Assembly (NCBI GenBank): GCA_964644135.1
Contig: CAZXWD010000157.1
Span: 1-5,746 of the forward strand
Source: CAZMOK01 sp964644135
GTDB taxonomy: Bacteria > Bacteroidota > Bacteroidia > Bacteroidales > JAGOPY01
Length of the DNA stretch: 5,746 nt
Direction of reading: 5' to 3'
Made by a program: the position numbers and the translations under genes. This document shows positions 1 to 4,272 of this stretch, piece by piece; position 1 is the stretch's first letter, and the number at the start of each line of letters is the position of its first letter. The notes below the pieces were generated by a model. It was not told where the DNA came from. It saw only the letters and a list, made by a program, of their open reading frames with translations, and searched no databases.

Positions 1-33
1 GGCAGTAGGCAGTCAATTCTAAATTTTGAATTA

Positions 34-67
34 ATCCGTGAAAATCCGCTGTATCCGCTTCATCCGC
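34..67. repeat. Short ATCCGC-type intergenic repeat (about 9-bp period)
   Basis: The motif ATCCG(C/T) starts at 34, 44, 53 and 62. The last three copies are exactly 9 bp apart, separated by variable triplets. The first 14 bases of the window are also two 7-bp near-copies (GGCAGTA, GGCAGTC). The tract lies in the spacer downstream of the reductase gene and has no credible reading frame. Similar ATCCGTG/ATCCGCG strings are, from memory, common between genes in uncultured Bacteroidota and some other anaerobes. No function is known to me. Confidence 0.6.
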
Positions 68-81
68 GTTCCATTGGCTGT

Positions 82-152
82 TAGCTTTAGCGAAAGTGGT
101 CAGCGTAGGCGCACGGTGGGCAAGGCAATAGAGACAATTTGACAATTTTAAC
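82..152 (+). repeat. Dispersed intergenic repeat, copy A (core plus degenerate 9-mers)
   Basis: Bases 101-138 match the reverse complement of 3661-3698 with only three mismatches in 38 positions. The flanking TAGCTTTAGCG at 82-92 matches the reverse complement of 3712-3722. Between these blocks copy A is about five bases shorter than copy B. The core carries a small hairpin (CTTT-AGCG-AAAG, 85-96). It is followed by about three degenerate units of the form AATNNNGAC (127-152), the same nonamer that is expanded to eight copies beside copy B. This is a non-coding, family-type repeat with two inverted copies in this window. I do not recognise a named family. Confidence 0.8.
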
Positions 153-157
153 AATAA

Positions 158-192
158 GCCATCAGCCAATAGCCATCAGCCAATAGCAAATA
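158..192. repeat. Heptamer tandem repeat, consensus GCCNNNA (5 units)
   Basis: Five 7-bp units follow one another without interruption: GCCATCA, GCCAATA, GCCATCA, GCCAATA and GCAAATA, so the first four also form a 14-bp repeat present twice. The same unit type (GCYNNNA) recurs at 4189-4240 beside another gene. The array lies about 35 bp beyond the stop codon of the reductase gene and is followed by a run of seven A (192-198). I found no convincing stem-loop here, so I do not call a terminator. Confidence 0.85.
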
Positions 193-225
193 AAAAAACT
201 CAGAACTAACTTTAACACCCAAACA

Positions 226-933
226 CTAATACTCCTGCCCCAGCGGGTGTATCATCAATTCATCGATGACAACATGCGGCGGGGCGCCGGCAATGTAAGC
301 AATAGCTTCGGCAACATCTTCGGGGCGGAGCATCGAGAATTCATCATCATTGCCCGGGGTGCGGTCGCCGAAATGAGTGTCCACCAGTCCGGGATAGACT
401 ACACTCACCTTTATGCCGTCGTGCCGCAACTCTTTCCTGACAGAGTGGAAAAAGCCGTCCTGGCCATATTTGCTGGCACAATAGGCCGAACAGGAAGGCT
501 CTCCCCTCTTCGATACATCAGAGGCCACTCCGATAATGTGGCCATTTCCCTGTTTTTTCATGATGGGAACCACGGCTTTGGTCATCAGGAAGTTTCCCTT
601 CAGGTTTACTTCCATTATTTCGTCCCACTCCAGGTTGGATATGCTTTCCACTTTGTGAAAAAAACCAACCCCTGCATTGCTCACAAGCAGATCGATCCTG
701 CCGAACTTTTCCATTATGGCCCCGACCGAGTTGACAACCTCCTCTTCATTCCTCAGATTCGTGGGGATGACAAGGACATCGTCGACTGTGATCTCAAGCA
801 GTTGCTTTGTTTCGTTCATCTCTTTTTCATTCCTTGAAAGAAGGGCCACTTTATACCCCAGTACTGAAAGTTTCCTGGCGGTGGCTTTCCCGATCCCCCT
901 GGATGCTCCTGATATGATCGCGGTTTTTTTCAT
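226..933 (-). CDS. SDR family NAD(P)-dependent oxidoreductase
   Basis: This is a 235-residue classical short-chain dehydrogenase/reductase, the normal length for the family: a soluble Rossmann-fold enzyme that transfers hydride between NAD(P)H and a carbonyl or alcohol. Visible motifs are the glycine-rich cofactor loop SGASRGIG (residues 8-15), the NAG motif (86-88), structural Asn110, and the catalytic Ser138, Tyr151 and Lys155 spaced as S-x12-Y-x3-K. The PG motif is at 181-182. Arg12 in the glycine loop and Ser33-Arg34 after the second strand suggest a preference for NADP(H). The Asp usually found near residue 59 (adenine contact) is Asn here. There is no signal peptide or membrane segment. 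The ATG at 933 is chosen because the Rossmann strand begins immediately after it. The C-terminus (VIDELMIHPLGQEY) resembles YdfG-like or 3-oxoacyl-ACP-reductase-like SDRs. The substrate cannot be deduced. The gene stands alone, divergent from the arginine deiminase gene. Confidence 0.93.
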   Translation of the reverse strand: MKKTAIISGASRGIGKATARKLSVLGYKVALLSRNEKEMNETKQLLEITVDDVLVIPTNLRNEEEVVNSVGAIMEKFGRIDLLVSNAGVGFFHKVESISNLEWDEIMEVNLKGNFLMTKAVVPIMKKQGNGHIIGVASDVSKRGEPSCSAYCASKYGQDGFFHSVRKELRHDGIKVSVVYPGLVDTHFGDRTPGNDDEFSMLRPEDVAEAIAYIAGAPPHVVIDELMIHPLGQEY

Positions 934-957
934 GGTGATGTTTGATTTATATCCGGG

Positions 958-965
958 CTAAAATA
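958..965 (-). promoter_or_regulatory. Possible weak -7 element for the SDR gene
   Basis: Read on the minus strand the sequence is TATTTTAG, one mismatch from the Bacteroidota -7 consensus TAnnTTTG, about 25 bp upstream of the ATG. No clear -33 element accompanies it. It is the best candidate in the spacer, but the match is poor and could be chance in AT-rich DNA. Confidence 0.25.
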
Positions 966-1029
966 GTAACTAATTTCTTCTTAAAAAAAATCCTTCAGGC
1001 ACGAGGTGTGAAGCATGGGGTGTGCTTCC

Positions 1030-1073
1030 ATTATTAATTATTAATTATTAATTTTTCATTGTTCATTGTTCAT
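1030..1073. repeat. AT-rich heptamer repeats (ATTATTA x3, TCATTGT x2.5)
   Basis: Three perfect ATTATTA units (1030-1050) are followed, after a short T run, by TCATTGT twice plus a partial third copy (1056-1073). The tract sits in the divergent spacer between the SDR and arginine deiminase genes, just upstream of the deiminase promoter. It could act as an AT-rich upstream element or just be slippage-prone spacer DNA. It is non-coding. The 7-bp period is shared with repeats in the other spacers of the window. Confidence 0.75.
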
Positions 1074-1097
1074 TTTTAATTAATTAGACATTTGACT

Positions 1098-1105
1098 TAC
1101 TTTTG
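1098..1105 (+). promoter_or_regulatory. Bacteroidota-type -7 promoter element for arginine deiminase
   Basis: TACTTTTG is a full match to TAnnTTTG, the -7 box used by the primary sigma factor of Bacteroidota, in the usual TTTTGCAC context. It lies 24 bp before the ATG, so transcription would start near 1112 and leave a leader of about 18 nt without a Shine-Dalgarno site, as is normal in this phylum. The -33 region is only a T-rich tract (about 1073-1080) and not a clean TTTG. Confidence 0.65.
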
Positions 1106-1129
1106 CACTGAATTTCAATCCCTGCCAGC

Positions 1130-2171
1130 ATGCCCGAAGAAAACAAGATCAGTATAGACGTTTCATCAGAAATTGGTGAACTGGAAGCAGTGATAACCCA
1201 TACCCCCGGAAATGAGGTGGAGAACATGACGCCGCAGAATGCCGAAAGGGCCCTTTATAGCGATATACTCAGCCTGAATGTTGCCAGGCGTGAGTACGAG
1301 CAGTTCCATTCTGTGCTGAAAAAAGTGGCCGGCGTTTATGAGGTGGGGGACCTTCTGAGCGAAATACTCAAGAACGAAACAGTGAAAGAAGGGCTTCTGA
1401 AAAAGATCTGCAACGATCCCGTAGATCCGGCCCTGTTCGATGAACTTGCCGGAAGAGAACCCGGAGAACTTTCGAAGCTGCTTATCGAGGGTGTGACAAT
1501 GAAACGCGACAGCCTCACCCGCTTCCTCAACCCCCAGCGCTATGCAATCAGGCCCCTCCATAATTTTTTCTTTATGCGGGATGCCGCCATAGCAATATAC
1601 GACCAGGTGATGACCGGTAAAATGGCCAGCAAGGTAAGGGAGAGGGAATCGCAGATAATGGAAGCCATATTCCGGTTCCATCCCAACTTCAATACAAAGA
1701 CATTCAGTCCCCAGGCAAAGGTACCAAGCTGTGAAAAGTTGAGCATCGAGGGCGGTGATGTGCTCATAGCCAGGGACGACGTCCTGGTTATTGGCATCGG
1801 CTCCAGGACTACCCCGGCCGGCGTTGATGCAATCGTAGAAAAACTGAAGGAAAAGAAGGGTACACGGCATATTATCGTGCAGGAACTTCCCGAAAAAGGG
1901 GAATCATTCATTCACCTCGACATGGTTTTCACGTTCCTCAACAAACATGAATGCATGGTATACGACCCGGTGGTGCTTCAGCCCAACCGGTACAAAACGA
2001 TCCATATTAAGATTGATAACAGCCAGGTAGAGATAAAAGAAGAGAAAAACATTCCCGATTCGTTAAGAAAGCTGGGCTGGGAGCTTGAACCGATACACTG
2101 CGGCGGAAAGACCGACGTATGGACTCAGGAAAGGGAACAATGGCACAGCGGCGCCAATTTCTTTGCCATCG
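1130..2171 (+). CDS. arcA: Arginine deiminase, 3' end lost in assembly gap
   Basis: The first 347 residues of an arginine deiminase (guanidino-group-modifying enzyme superfamily), which hydrolyses L-arginine to L-citrulline and ammonia in the cytoplasm, the first step of the arginine deiminase pathway. The N-terminus has the family pattern ELEAVITHTPG (18-27), then the helical insert (about 75-135). Active-site motifs visible are FMRD with Asp151, EGGD with Glu207, and HLD with His262 and Asp264, matching Asp166, Glu224, His278 and Asp280 of the Pseudomonas aeruginosa enzyme. WHSGANFFAI (338-347) precedes the gap. The essential nucleophilic Cys, expected near the C-terminus in a GG..RC motif, is not in the available sequence, so activity cannot be judged. 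Family members are about 400-420 residues, so roughly 55-75 codons are missing. The ATG at 1130 is well placed behind a strong promoter. arcB, arcC and arcD are not adjacent. A broader amidinotransferase-family role is less likely given the full-length ADI architecture. Confidence 0.9.
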
Positions 2172-2271
2172 NNNNNNNNNNNNNNNNNNNNNNNNNNNNN
2201 NNNNNNNNNNNNNNNNNNNNNNNNNNNNNNNNNNNNNNNNNNNNNNNNNNNNNNNNNNNNNNNNNNNNNNN
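2172..2271. other. Assembly gap of 100 N, true length unknown
   Basis: Exactly 100 N, the conventional placeholder for a scaffold gap of undetermined size. The flanks share no sequence. The left flank is inside the arginine deiminase gene, and none of the three + frames on the right flank contains the family's C-terminal motif, so the missing codons fall inside the gap. Frame cannot be carried across it. One possible end of the deiminase gene is the TAA at 2281-2283 just after the gap, but this is unproven. Confidence 0.95.
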
Positions 2272-2334
2272 GTTGTTAATTAATTTTACAGTGGTTTTAG
2301 CCAAGTTATTAACATACGTCCCCAGGAATTTTCG

Positions 2335-2367
2335 AGCTGCCACCATTCAGTGTGCAGCTTTTTTTTT
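2335..2367 (+). terminator. Rho-independent terminator downstream of arginine deiminase
   Basis: AGCTGC (2335-2340) pairs perfectly with GCAGCT (2354-2359). Two more pairs can form above a bulged C, and the stem is followed by nine T (2359-2367) on the + strand. This is oriented to end transcription from the deiminase gene. The T run overlaps the stop codon (TTA on the + strand, 2366-2368) of the convergent transporter gene, so the two gene ends are tightly packed. There is no T run for the opposite direction. Confidence 0.65.
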
Positions 2368-3517
2368 ACCTCTTCCGGATCATCAGCACGAAAGGCACAG
2401 CACCAACGGCAATGTAGGATGATATCCTGAATGCTTCCCTGATACCTGTTATGTCGGCAATACCGCCGGCCAACACAACTGCTATCGCCCCTGTTCCAAA
2501 GCTGATGGTCATGAACATGGCATTCATGAAGGCAGGCCTTTCCCTGGAGCGGTCCTGGACCAGGGCGAGCAGGATAGGGGTTGTGCCAAGGAGGAAAAAA
2601 CCAAGCATTACAAGTATGATCAGTGAAGCCCATCCCGATGCATCTACAAAAAGATACATCAGTACCGGTGAAACGGCAGCAATGATAAGCAATGAAAGCC
2701 TTCTTCCCATCTTGTCAGAAACGGTTCCCCAGAAAAGGGTCCCCACTGCGCCGGCAAGTTCAAGCACCGAAAGGTATATGCCTCCTATCTCCCATCCCCT
2801 GCCGATATCCTCCATGTAGGTAGGGAGGAATGTTGTTAATGACGCCCTCATTATTGCCCTGAAAAAGGTAATCCCGATAAGAACGACGAACAGCGGCCAG
2901 TGCTCGACAAAGATCCGTTTTATTCCCGATTCCATTTTCTTCTTGCGGAGATCTTCTGAAATATGGATGTTATGCAGTTTGAACCACAACAATACAGAAG
3001 CAGCAATGCCGAAAGGTATCAGCCGCCATGTCCCTTCCATGCCCCAAAGGCTCACAGCGCCTAACACCACCAAAGGGCCAAGTGTCCTGGCCATCTCACC
3101 TCCGAACATATAAAAGCTCATCCCCTTCCCTACCTTATTGCCGCTGATCTTCCTGACCATAACGGGAGTCGGCACATGGAAAAGGGCCGAGCTGATGCCC
3201 ATTACAAGCAAAAGAATAATGACAACCGTCAGTGATGGTGCGAGACCCACCAGGCTCATGGTAGTAGCGGTAACAGCAGGTGCTATGATGATGAGGTACC
3301 TCATGGCGAGCCTGTCGGCCATGACACCTATAAAAGGGTTGAACAGCACAGGTAACCTCTGGAGCAAACTGAGCGCCCCCGCACCCGAATAGGAAAGGGA
3401 AAACTTATCGATCAGCAATGGCAGCAAGGGGGCAAGGAAAGCGGAGTAAATGTCGTGCATCATGTGTGCAAACGAAACAAGCACCACCCGGCCGGTCTGG
3501 AAACCATTCTTTGCCAT
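2366..3517 (-). CDS. Major facilitator superfamily transporter (12 TM)
   Basis: A 383-residue inner-membrane secondary transporter of the major facilitator superfamily. About twelve hydrophobic segments are seen (roughly 10-36, 45-66, 74-92, 96-116, 134-156, 164-181, 207-228, 243-264, 275-292, 297-320, 330-353, 362-380) with a basic cytoplasmic loop at 182-206 joining the two halves. Motif-A-type loops occur in both halves: GVMADRLAMR (64-73) and GTVSDKMGRR (264-273). The AHMMHDIYSAFLAPLLPLL start (17-35) and the GISSALFHVP segment (107-116) resemble fosmidomycin-resistance-like and other drug or metabolite efflux MFS proteins. The substrate is unknown. I chose the ATG at 3517. A longer frame opens with TTG at 3529, but that TTG is part of the promoter box. 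The gene is convergent with arginine deiminase and monocistronic. Drug or sugar efflux are both possible. Confidence 0.88.
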   Translation of the reverse strand: MAKNGFQTGRVVLVSFAHMMHDIYSAFLAPLLPLLIDKFSLSYSGAGALSLLQRLPVLFNPFIGVMADRLAMRYLIIIAPAVTATTMSLVGLAPSLTVVIILLLVMGISSALFHVPTPVMVRKISGNKVGKGMSFYMFGGEMARTLGPLVVLGAVSLWGMEGTWRLIPFGIAASVLLWFKLHNIHISEDLRKKKMESGIKRIFVEHWPLFVVLIGITFFRAIMRASLTTFLPTYMEDIGRGWEIGGIYLSVLELAGAVGTLFWGTVSDKMGRRLSLLIIAAVSPVLMYLFVDASGWASLIILVMLGFFLLGTTPILLALVQDRSRERPAFMNAMFMTISFGTGAIAVVLAGGIADITGIREAFRISSYIAVGAVPFVLMIRKR

Positions 3518-3526
3518 TACAGGGTG

Positions 3527-3534
3527 CAAAGGTA
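3527..3534 (-). promoter_or_regulatory. Bacteroidota-type -7 promoter element for the MFS gene
   Basis: On the minus strand the sequence reads TACCTTTG followed by CACC, a full match to TAnnTTTG. It ends only 9 bp before the ATG at 3517, so the predicted start of transcription (about 3520) leaves almost no leader. The upstream alternative TTG start (3529-3527) lies inside the box, which argues against using it. No clean -33 element is seen. That region is occupied by the TTGAGT heptamers. Confidence 0.6.
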
Positions 3535-3545
3535 GCCTTTTAGGT

Positions 3546-3587
3546 TTGAGTGTTGAGTGTTGAGTTTTGAGTGTTGAGTTTTGAGTG
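3546..3587. repeat. Heptamer tandem repeat TTGAGT(G/T), six units
   Basis: Six uninterrupted 7-bp units: TTGAGTG, TTGAGTG, TTGAGTT, TTGAGTG, TTGAGTT, TTGAGTG. Differences occur only at the seventh base. The array starts 12 bp upstream of the transporter's -7 box and therefore covers the place where a -33 element and activator sites would lie. Changes in copy number could alter promoter spacing or upstream context. It is non-coding. Confidence 0.9.
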
Positions 3588-3600
3588 TTTAATTATTGGG

Positions 3601-3672
3601 GTCAGAATTGTCGCAATTGTCAGAATTGTCTCAATTGTCAGAATTGTCTCAATTGTCACTATTGTCACTATT
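3601..3672. repeat. Nonamer tandem repeat GTCNNNATT, eight units
   Basis: Eight exact-length 9-bp units run from 3601: GTCAGAATT, GTCGCAATT, GTCAGAATT, GTCTCAATT, GTCAGAATT, GTCTCAATT, GTCACTATT, GTCACTATT. The outer GTC and ATT are invariant and the middle triplet varies, with AGA and TCA-type units alternating. The array runs directly into dispersed repeat copy B. Degenerate units of the same type (as AATNNNGAC) follow copy A at 127-152. A frame across it would read ELSQLS repeats, but this is a by-product of the 9-bp period and has no gene-like start. Confidence 0.9.
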
Positions 3673-3722
3673 GCCTTGCCCGCCATGCGCCTACGCTGGA
3701 GCTTTCGCAACCGCTAAAGCTA
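3661..3722 (-). repeat. Dispersed intergenic repeat, copy B (inverted relative to copy A)
   Basis: 3661-3698 is the reverse complement of 101-138 with three mismatches, and 3712-3722 is the reverse complement of 82-92. Copy B contains a fuller hairpin: AGCTTTCGC (3700-3708) pairs with GCTAAAGCT (3713-3721) with one mismatch and an AACC loop. Just outside, GCAAGC-GTAA-GCTTGC (3740-3755) forms a second perfect six-base stem. The order hairpin, core, nonamers is the same in both copies, so the element appears to travel or be maintained as a unit. There is no reading frame with recognisable product and no terminal inverted repeats or target duplications that I can identify. Confidence 0.8.
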
Positions 3723-3804
3723 TAGCGAACACGGTCGGCGCAAGCGTAAGCTTGCATAGGCGGGGCAAATTGTCTTGTGTTCGGGTTAGCTTTGAGTAAT
3801 AATG

Positions 3805-3857
3805 AAAAGCGGCGCGGCACACCTTATTTCGTTTTTAATTTGTGCCGCGCCGTTTTT
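3805..3857 (+). terminator. Long GC-rich hairpin with T run, terminator-like
   Basis: Bases 3805-3820 pair with 3842-3857 over 16 positions: eleven perfect GC-rich pairs (CGGCGCGGCAC/GTGCCGCGCCG), one G-U wobble, then four A-T pairs. An extra A-T pair (3821/3841) closes a 19-nt loop. The right arm ends in TTTTT and is followed by ATATAAATAA, which suits a terminator on the + strand. The minus strand has only a short T run within the stem. No + strand gene is visible upstream within the spacer, so what it would terminate is unclear. It may insulate the downstream gene or end an unannotated transcript from the repeat region. Confidence 0.6.
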
Positions 3858-3892
3858 ATATAAATAAGCTAATTGTCATCCCGCATAGCCTG
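3838..3892. repeat. 55-bp exact duplication, left copy (assembly overlap)
   Basis: These 55 bases are identical to 3993-4047. The left copy ends at the base before the N run and the right copy begins at the base after it. This is the pattern expected when two contigs share a terminal k-mer of 55 and the scaffolder inserts Ns without merging them. Confidence 0.9.
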
Positions 3893-3992
3893 NNNNNNNN
3901 NNNNNNNNNNNNNNNNNNNNNNNNNNNNNNNNNNNNNNNNNNNNNNNNNNNNNNNNNNNNNNNNNNNNNNNNNNNNNNNNNNNNNNNNNNNN
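3893..3992. other. Assembly gap of 100 N, probably artefactual
   Basis: Exactly 100 N between two identical 55-bp flanks. If the flanks are one overlapping k-mer, the real sequence is continuous: the Ns and one copy of the 55 bp should be removed, shortening the spacer by 155 bp. A true short tandem duplication with unresolved DNA between is possible but less likely. Confidence 0.9.
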
Positions 3993-4047
3993 ATTTGTGC
4001 CGCGCCGTTTTTATATAAATAAGCTAATTGTCATCCCGCATAGCCTG
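3993..4047. repeat. 55-bp exact duplication, right copy (assembly overlap)
   Basis: Identical to 3838-3892 and directly abutting the end of the N run. It contains the right arm of the GC-rich hairpin and the left arm of the palindromic element at 4033, which is consistent with both structures being single-copy once the overlap is merged. Confidence 0.9.
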
Positions 4048-4104
4048 AGCTATTATGCCGAAGTTCAAACCCTGGAATGATGCAGCGAAGGCGTAGTGCG
4101 GGAT
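4033..4104. repeat. Palindromic intergenic element with ATCCCGCA/TGCGGGAT ends
   Basis: ATCCCGCA (4033-4040) is the exact reverse complement of TGCGGGAT (4097-4104). Pairing can extend imperfectly inward (TAGCCTGAGCT against AGCGAAGGCGTAG), giving a stem-loop element of about 70 bp. The TCATCCCGC arm resembles, from memory, the ends of small dispersed palindromic repeats in several genomes. No reading frame or transposase is associated. Only one genuine copy is present, because the extra left arm at 3878-3885 belongs to the assembly duplication. About 85 bp beyond it (4105-4188) show nothing I can name. Confidence 0.5.
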
Positions 4105-4188
4105 CTCATGGCTCTTCGGGAAAGAATCTCCACATAGTAATATTCCGACATGGTAGTATCTGACTATGGTGACAATGACGACAATACT

Positions 4189-4240
4189 GCTATCAGCCAT
4201 CAGCCAAAAGCCAAAAGCTAACAGCTCCCAGCCCTCAGCT
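4189..4240. repeat. Heptamer tandem repeat GCYNNNA, seven units
   Basis: Seven in-phase 7-bp units (GCTATCA, GCCATCA, GCCAAAA, GCCAAAA, GCTAACA, GCTCCCA, GCCCTCA) plus a final GCT. Positions 1, 2 and 7 are invariant and position 3 is always a pyrimidine. The unit type, including the exact GCCATCA unit, is shared with 158-192. The array ends 8 bp before the -7 promoter box of the next gene, so it occupies the upstream promoter region. Confidence 0.85.
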
Positions 4241-4248
4241 ATTTTTTC

Positions 4249-4256
4249 TATTTTTG
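4249..4256 (+). promoter_or_regulatory. Bacteroidota-type -7 promoter element for the last gene
   Basis: TATTTTTG is a full match to TAnnTTTG and ends 16 bp before the ATG at 4273. The predicted transcription start near 4263 gives a leader of about 10 nt with no Shine-Dalgarno site. The -33 position falls inside the heptamer array and shows no TTTG. Confidence 0.5.
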
Positions 4257-4272
4257 AGCCAAATATCCTGCC

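Noticed and set aside
158..192. Repeat array considered as a CRISPR remnant
   Set aside because: Units are 7 bp, contiguous and without spacers, and there are no cas genes in the window.
192..225. Possible terminator for the reductase gene (seven T on the minus strand)
   Set aside because: I found no stable stem-loop before the T run, only a direct repeat of TTAGT.
247..837. 196-residue + strand frame antisense to the reductase gene
   Set aside because: The minus strand encodes a complete SDR with all catalytic motifs. This frame has no recognisable motifs and is a shadow.
1166..1911. Long minus-strand frames across the arginine deiminase gene
   Set aside because: They are antisense to a clearly recognised enzyme and show no family motifs.
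2172..2422. Apparent continuation of the arginine deiminase frame through the Ns to a stop at 2422
   Set aside because: The frame is carried through an unknown-length gap, and the residues after it do not resemble the family C-terminus. They lie antisense to the transporter's end and across a terminator.
3596..3799. 67-residue + strand frame with ELSQLS repeats
   Set aside because: It is produced by the 9-bp repeat period and then the dispersed repeat core. It starts with TTG, has no promoter or start signal, and resembles no protein I know.
3838..4047. 55-bp direct repeat considered as target duplication or att sites of an element hidden in the gap
   Set aside because: Both copies abut the Ns exactly and the length equals a common assembly k-mer, so an assembly overlap is much more likely.
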